Assembly (NCBI GenBank): GCA_947461165.1
Contig: CANHJR010000029.1
Span: forward strand, 1 to 9,390
Length of the DNA: 9,390 nucleotides
Reading direction: 5' to 3'
Source of the DNA: Saprospirales bacterium
GTDB taxonomy: Bacteria > Bacteroidota > Bacteroidia > Chitinophagales > JADJOU01
The translations under genes were made by a program, and so were the position numbers. Numbering within the stretch: the stretch's first letter is position 1; every line of letters starts with the position of its first letter. The notes beneath the pieces are model-generated. The model worked only from the letters and a program-made list of their open reading frames with translations, did not search any database and was not told where the DNA came from. Below are positions 7,552 to 9,390 of this stretch, in pieces.

Positions 7552-8580
7552 CTAGGATACCGTTTCCCAGACTTTGGTGCCCTCACTACAATTCTGACAA
7601 ATATCAATTTCTGATCTTGATTTTAGAATTTTTGATCTAAAGTTCTTGTATTTTTCATTGTTCCAAATTTCTGAAATTGTTTCTTTCTGAAGATTTCCCA
7701 TGGCATATTTCGCATCTTTGTCAAAACAACAAGGGATCATTTGTCCATCCCAAGTGCTCACTGCCGAATGCCACATTTTCCAACATTGATTCTTCAACTC
7801 ACTTTTGATCTTCCATTTTCCATTTGGCATTTGTTTATACCGAGAATATTTTTCTATTGTTGGAATGAGTGAATTTCCATTTTCAAAATCATAAACCTGC
7901 GCTGTTTTCAAAACCAGTTGATCTACTCCAAGACTTGCAGCCAACTTCTCTACCTCTGATATTTGTACTTCGTTAGGTTTTACGACTAGCATTTGAAATA
8001 CAATTTCTGGGTGTGAGGACTTCAATCTTCGCTTGGCTTCAACCATGTTTTTTGTACCTTCTATTACTTTTTCAAGATTCCCTCCGATGCGATATTGCTC
8101 ATAAACTTCCTGGGTAGATCCATCAATTGAAATAAGTATTCTATCCAATCCAGATTGAACGACTTCTTCGGCTTTTCTTGGGGTCAAATAGTGCCCATTG
8201 GTGCTCGTGATGGTATACATATGGCGATCGTGAGCCATCCGAATCATTTCAATGAAATCCTTGTGAATAAAGGGTTCTCCTTGAAAATACAAATACAATA
8301 TCAATAAATGGTCTTTGGACTCCTCTAAAATCTTTTGATACAGAGATAGGCTAGCATTCCCTGTTTCTCGTGTGAATGACTTGAGTCCGCTTGGACATTC
8401 TGGACATCCTAGATTGCAGGTAGTTGTTGGTTCAAAACTTAAGGTAAATGGGAGATGGTTGATGTATGAAATTCCTAGAAATCTTGACAAATAAAACGAA
8501 ACAAAGGTTTTGAAGAGATTTATTGTTTTTCGAAATGTTGCAATTTTTACAAACCGAAGTAGCTCATGTCGCGAGATCAA
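7552..8580 (-). CDS. Radical SAM/SPASM domain protein
   Basis: Cytoplasmic iron-sulfur enzyme of unknown substrate, 342 residues. The radical SAM cluster motif is CNLGCPEC (C55, C59, C62), followed by the SAM-binding QGEP (100-103) and a core reading ILISIDGSTQEVYEQYRIGG (148-167). The C-terminal SPASM region has C266, G279, C284/C285 and CQNC (328-331), ligands expected to bind auxiliary [4Fe-4S] clusters. I recall a conserved Bacteroidota family with the same EPTTxCNLGCPECPSGLKSF signature; its function is not established. There is no in-frame ATG before the radical SAM motif. The upstream in-frame stop is at 8599-8601 and the best start is TTG at 8580, giving ISRHELLRF, which resembles the N-terminus I remember for relatives. 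An out-of-frame ATG at 8591 would join this frame if one base were added to the T run. The gene begins 13 nt after batE, so it is probably the last gene of that operon. It does not look like a peptide-maturation cassette, because no precursor peptide gene is visible. Confidence 0.9.
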   Translation of the reverse strand: MISRHELLRFVKIATFRKTINLFKTFVSFYLSRFLGISYINHLPFTLSFEPTTTCNLGCPECPSGLKSFTRETGNASLSLYQKILEESKDHLLILYLYFQGEPFIHKDFIEMIRMAHDRHMYTITSTNGHYLTPRKAEEVVQSGLDRILISIDGSTQEVYEQYRIGGNLEKVIEGTKNMVEAKRRLKSSHPEIVFQMLVVKPNEVQISEVEKLAASLGVDQLVLKTAQVYDFENGNSLIPTIEKYSRYKQMPNGKWKIKSELKNQCWKMWHSAVSTWDGQMIPCCFDKDAKYAMGNLQKETISEIWNNEKYKNFRSKILKSRSEIDICQNCSEGTKVWETVS

Positions 8581-8593
8581 AAGAATATCATAT

Positions 8594-9328
8594 TTAGATT
8601 ACTTTGAAATCAACATTCTTAATCCAAAAAAGGCTATCAGACTCGGTTCTTATCTGAATATTTTCTGCCACTTGATCTACGATCTCAACTTTTTCGCCTA
8701 GTTTTATTGTCTTTGAAGCTCCTTGAAGAGTCATGGTGCTGTATCCTGAGGCTTGCGAATTGGTGATAATTCCCGTCGACATTTCATGCTGAAAGGAAGA
8801 ACGTACATACATCATCATGGTCAATAATATGCAAACGCCAATTAAGCTATATATAAGAGTCTGTATATTCTGGATAGGACGAAACCTCCTAATAGTTATA
8901 GCGACAAGGATACACCAGGCTGTTAGGATAATGAGATACTGATATGTTACCGTTTGAAAACAATAGACAACCTTTTTTAGAAAATCATTGGTTATGAATT
9001 CTTTGTTGTTCGTTCCTAATCCTAGTTTGGCGCGAGATACCAAAATATTGAAATGCACATCTTCCTGATTGAAATCTTCTTTTAGGGATTTTTCATAGCA
9101 TACAATAGCTTTTGAATAATCCTGCATCTGAAATAAGCAGTTTCCCATATTGAATAAGATCTGGGCGTTATTCGAACCTGGTTTTTTGAGCTCCTTTGTC
9201 CAAAAATCCAAAGAAATTTCATACTGTTTAGCTGTATAAGCCTTCGTGGCTTCTCGCAGATTTGCATTCAATTGCAGTGCAAGCAAAACCATCATTATTC
9301 CTATGGCAAAACGGTATCTCGCGTTCAT
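8594..9328 (-). CDS. batE: BatE-like TPR/SH3 membrane protein (aerotolerance operon)
   Basis: Probable component of the Bacteroides aerotolerance (Bat) system, a membrane/periplasmic complex linked to oxidative-stress tolerance whose mechanism is unresolved. The 244 residues show an N-terminal signal or anchor (about 5-22, FAIGIMMVLLALQLNA) and TPR-like repeats from about 24 to 105, with ILFNMGNCLFQMQDYSKAIV as the clearest unit. Two membrane segments follow (YQYLIILTAWCILVAITI, about 129-146; LIYSLIGVCILLTMMMYV, about 158-175), then a C-terminal SH3-like beta region (about 194-244, ending FWIKNVDFKVI). TPR, two helices, then SH3 is the BatE layout. I chose the ATG at 9328 because it is one base after the stop of the upstream gene (TAG-A-ATG), suggesting translational coupling; a TTG at 9349 is in frame but would overlap that gene. 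The radical SAM gene starts 13 nt downstream. The symbol rests on architecture and context rather than a search. Confidence 0.8.
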   Translation of the reverse strand: MNARYRFAIGIMMVLLALQLNANLREATKAYTAKQYEISLDFWTKELKKPGSNNAQILFNMGNCLFQMQDYSKAIVCYEKSLKEDFNQEDVHFNILVSRAKLGLGTNNKEFITNDFLKKVVYCFQTVTYQYLIILTAWCILVAITIRRFRPIQNIQTLIYSLIGVCILLTMMMYVRSSFQHEMSTGIITNSQASGYSTMTLQGASKTIKLGEKVEIVDQVAENIQIRTESDSLFWIKNVDFKVI

Positions 9329-9329
9329 T

Positions 9330-9390
9330 CTATGACAATTGTTTATCAAGTTCAGACAATTCTATTAAGCTTCGTTCATACAGGTCCTGC
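9330..9390 (-). CDS. C-terminal end of an upstream gene, probably batD (cut by window edge)
   Basis: The last 19 codons of a reading frame enter from the right edge and end at TAG (9330-9332): QDLYERSLIELSELDKQLS. The amphipathic helix with 'LYE...I.eL..L...L' fits the C-terminal end I remember for BatD-type oxygen-tolerance proteins, and batD normally precedes batE. The stop is separated from the batE ATG by one base. The fragment is too short to identify by sequence alone; batD is inferred mainly from gene order. Confidence 0.6.
   Translation of the reverse strand, partial: QDLYERSLIELSELDKQLS

Noticed and set aside
7476..7607. 44-residue N-terminal extension of the M1 peptidase frame
   Set aside because: It would place a polar segment before a clean signal peptide and overlap the end of the radical SAM gene; the ATG at 7475 also sits correctly downstream of the putative promoter.
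9329..9349. TTG start at 9349 for the BatE-like protein
   Set aside because: It overlaps the upstream coding end, and the ATG at 9328 follows that stop by one base and directly precedes the signal sequence.
1..9390. Mobile element, CRISPR array, toxin-antitoxin or defence cassette
   Set aside because: No transposase or integrase frame, no direct-repeat array, and no paired small genes; gene content and codon use look uniform and chromosomal.

Overview
The window looks like chromosomal DNA from a member of the Bacteroidota (low-to-moderate GC). The evidence is a Bacteroidota-style UvrA, the alternative GlmU-like protein that replaces classical GlmU in that phylum, a DUF6089-like outer-membrane barrel protein, the tail of a Bat (aerotolerance) operon, no clear Shine-Dalgarno sequences, and two matches to the Bacteroidota -7 promoter element TAnnTTTG. 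I cannot place it below phylum.

Every gene I can support lies on the minus strand, so transcription runs from high to low coordinates. In that order: the last codons of a BatD-like protein (9330-9390, cut by the window edge); a BatE-like TPR/SH3 membrane protein (8594-9328); a radical SAM/SPASM protein (7552-8580) that appears to start at TTG; a putative promoter; a secreted M1-family metallopeptidase with a C-terminal helical-repeat region (5010-7475); a GlmU-like left-handed beta-helix protein (3871-4998); a 263-bp intergenic region holding the putative uvrA promoter inside a perfect 9-bp inverted repeat; uvrA (854-3607); and the first 263 codons of a DUF6089-like outer-membrane barrel protein (1-789), which runs off the left edge.

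The genes form three groups. BatD-BatE-radical SAM are packed within 1-13 nt and look co-transcribed. The M1 peptidase and GlmU-like gene are 11 nt apart and probably share the promoter near 7504-7536. uvrA has its own promoter region, and the barrel gene follows it after 64 nt. The functions are mostly housekeeping: envelope stress/aerotolerance, periplasmic peptide breakdown, UDP-GlcNAc supply for the cell wall and LPS, and nucleotide excision repair.

I found no mobile element, CRISPR array, RNA gene, phage gene or defence system, and no convincing new system. The most useful second looks are regulatory: the same 11-mer TGTACATTTGT lies exactly 28 nt upstream of two start codons, and the uvrA copy sits between the arms of an inverted repeat. 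Also notable are the non-ATG start of the radical SAM gene, the loss of half of the first UvrA zinc module, and an unexplained protein-like reading frame at 3728-3838. No intergenic gap exceeds 300 bases, and I saw no convincing rho-independent terminator.
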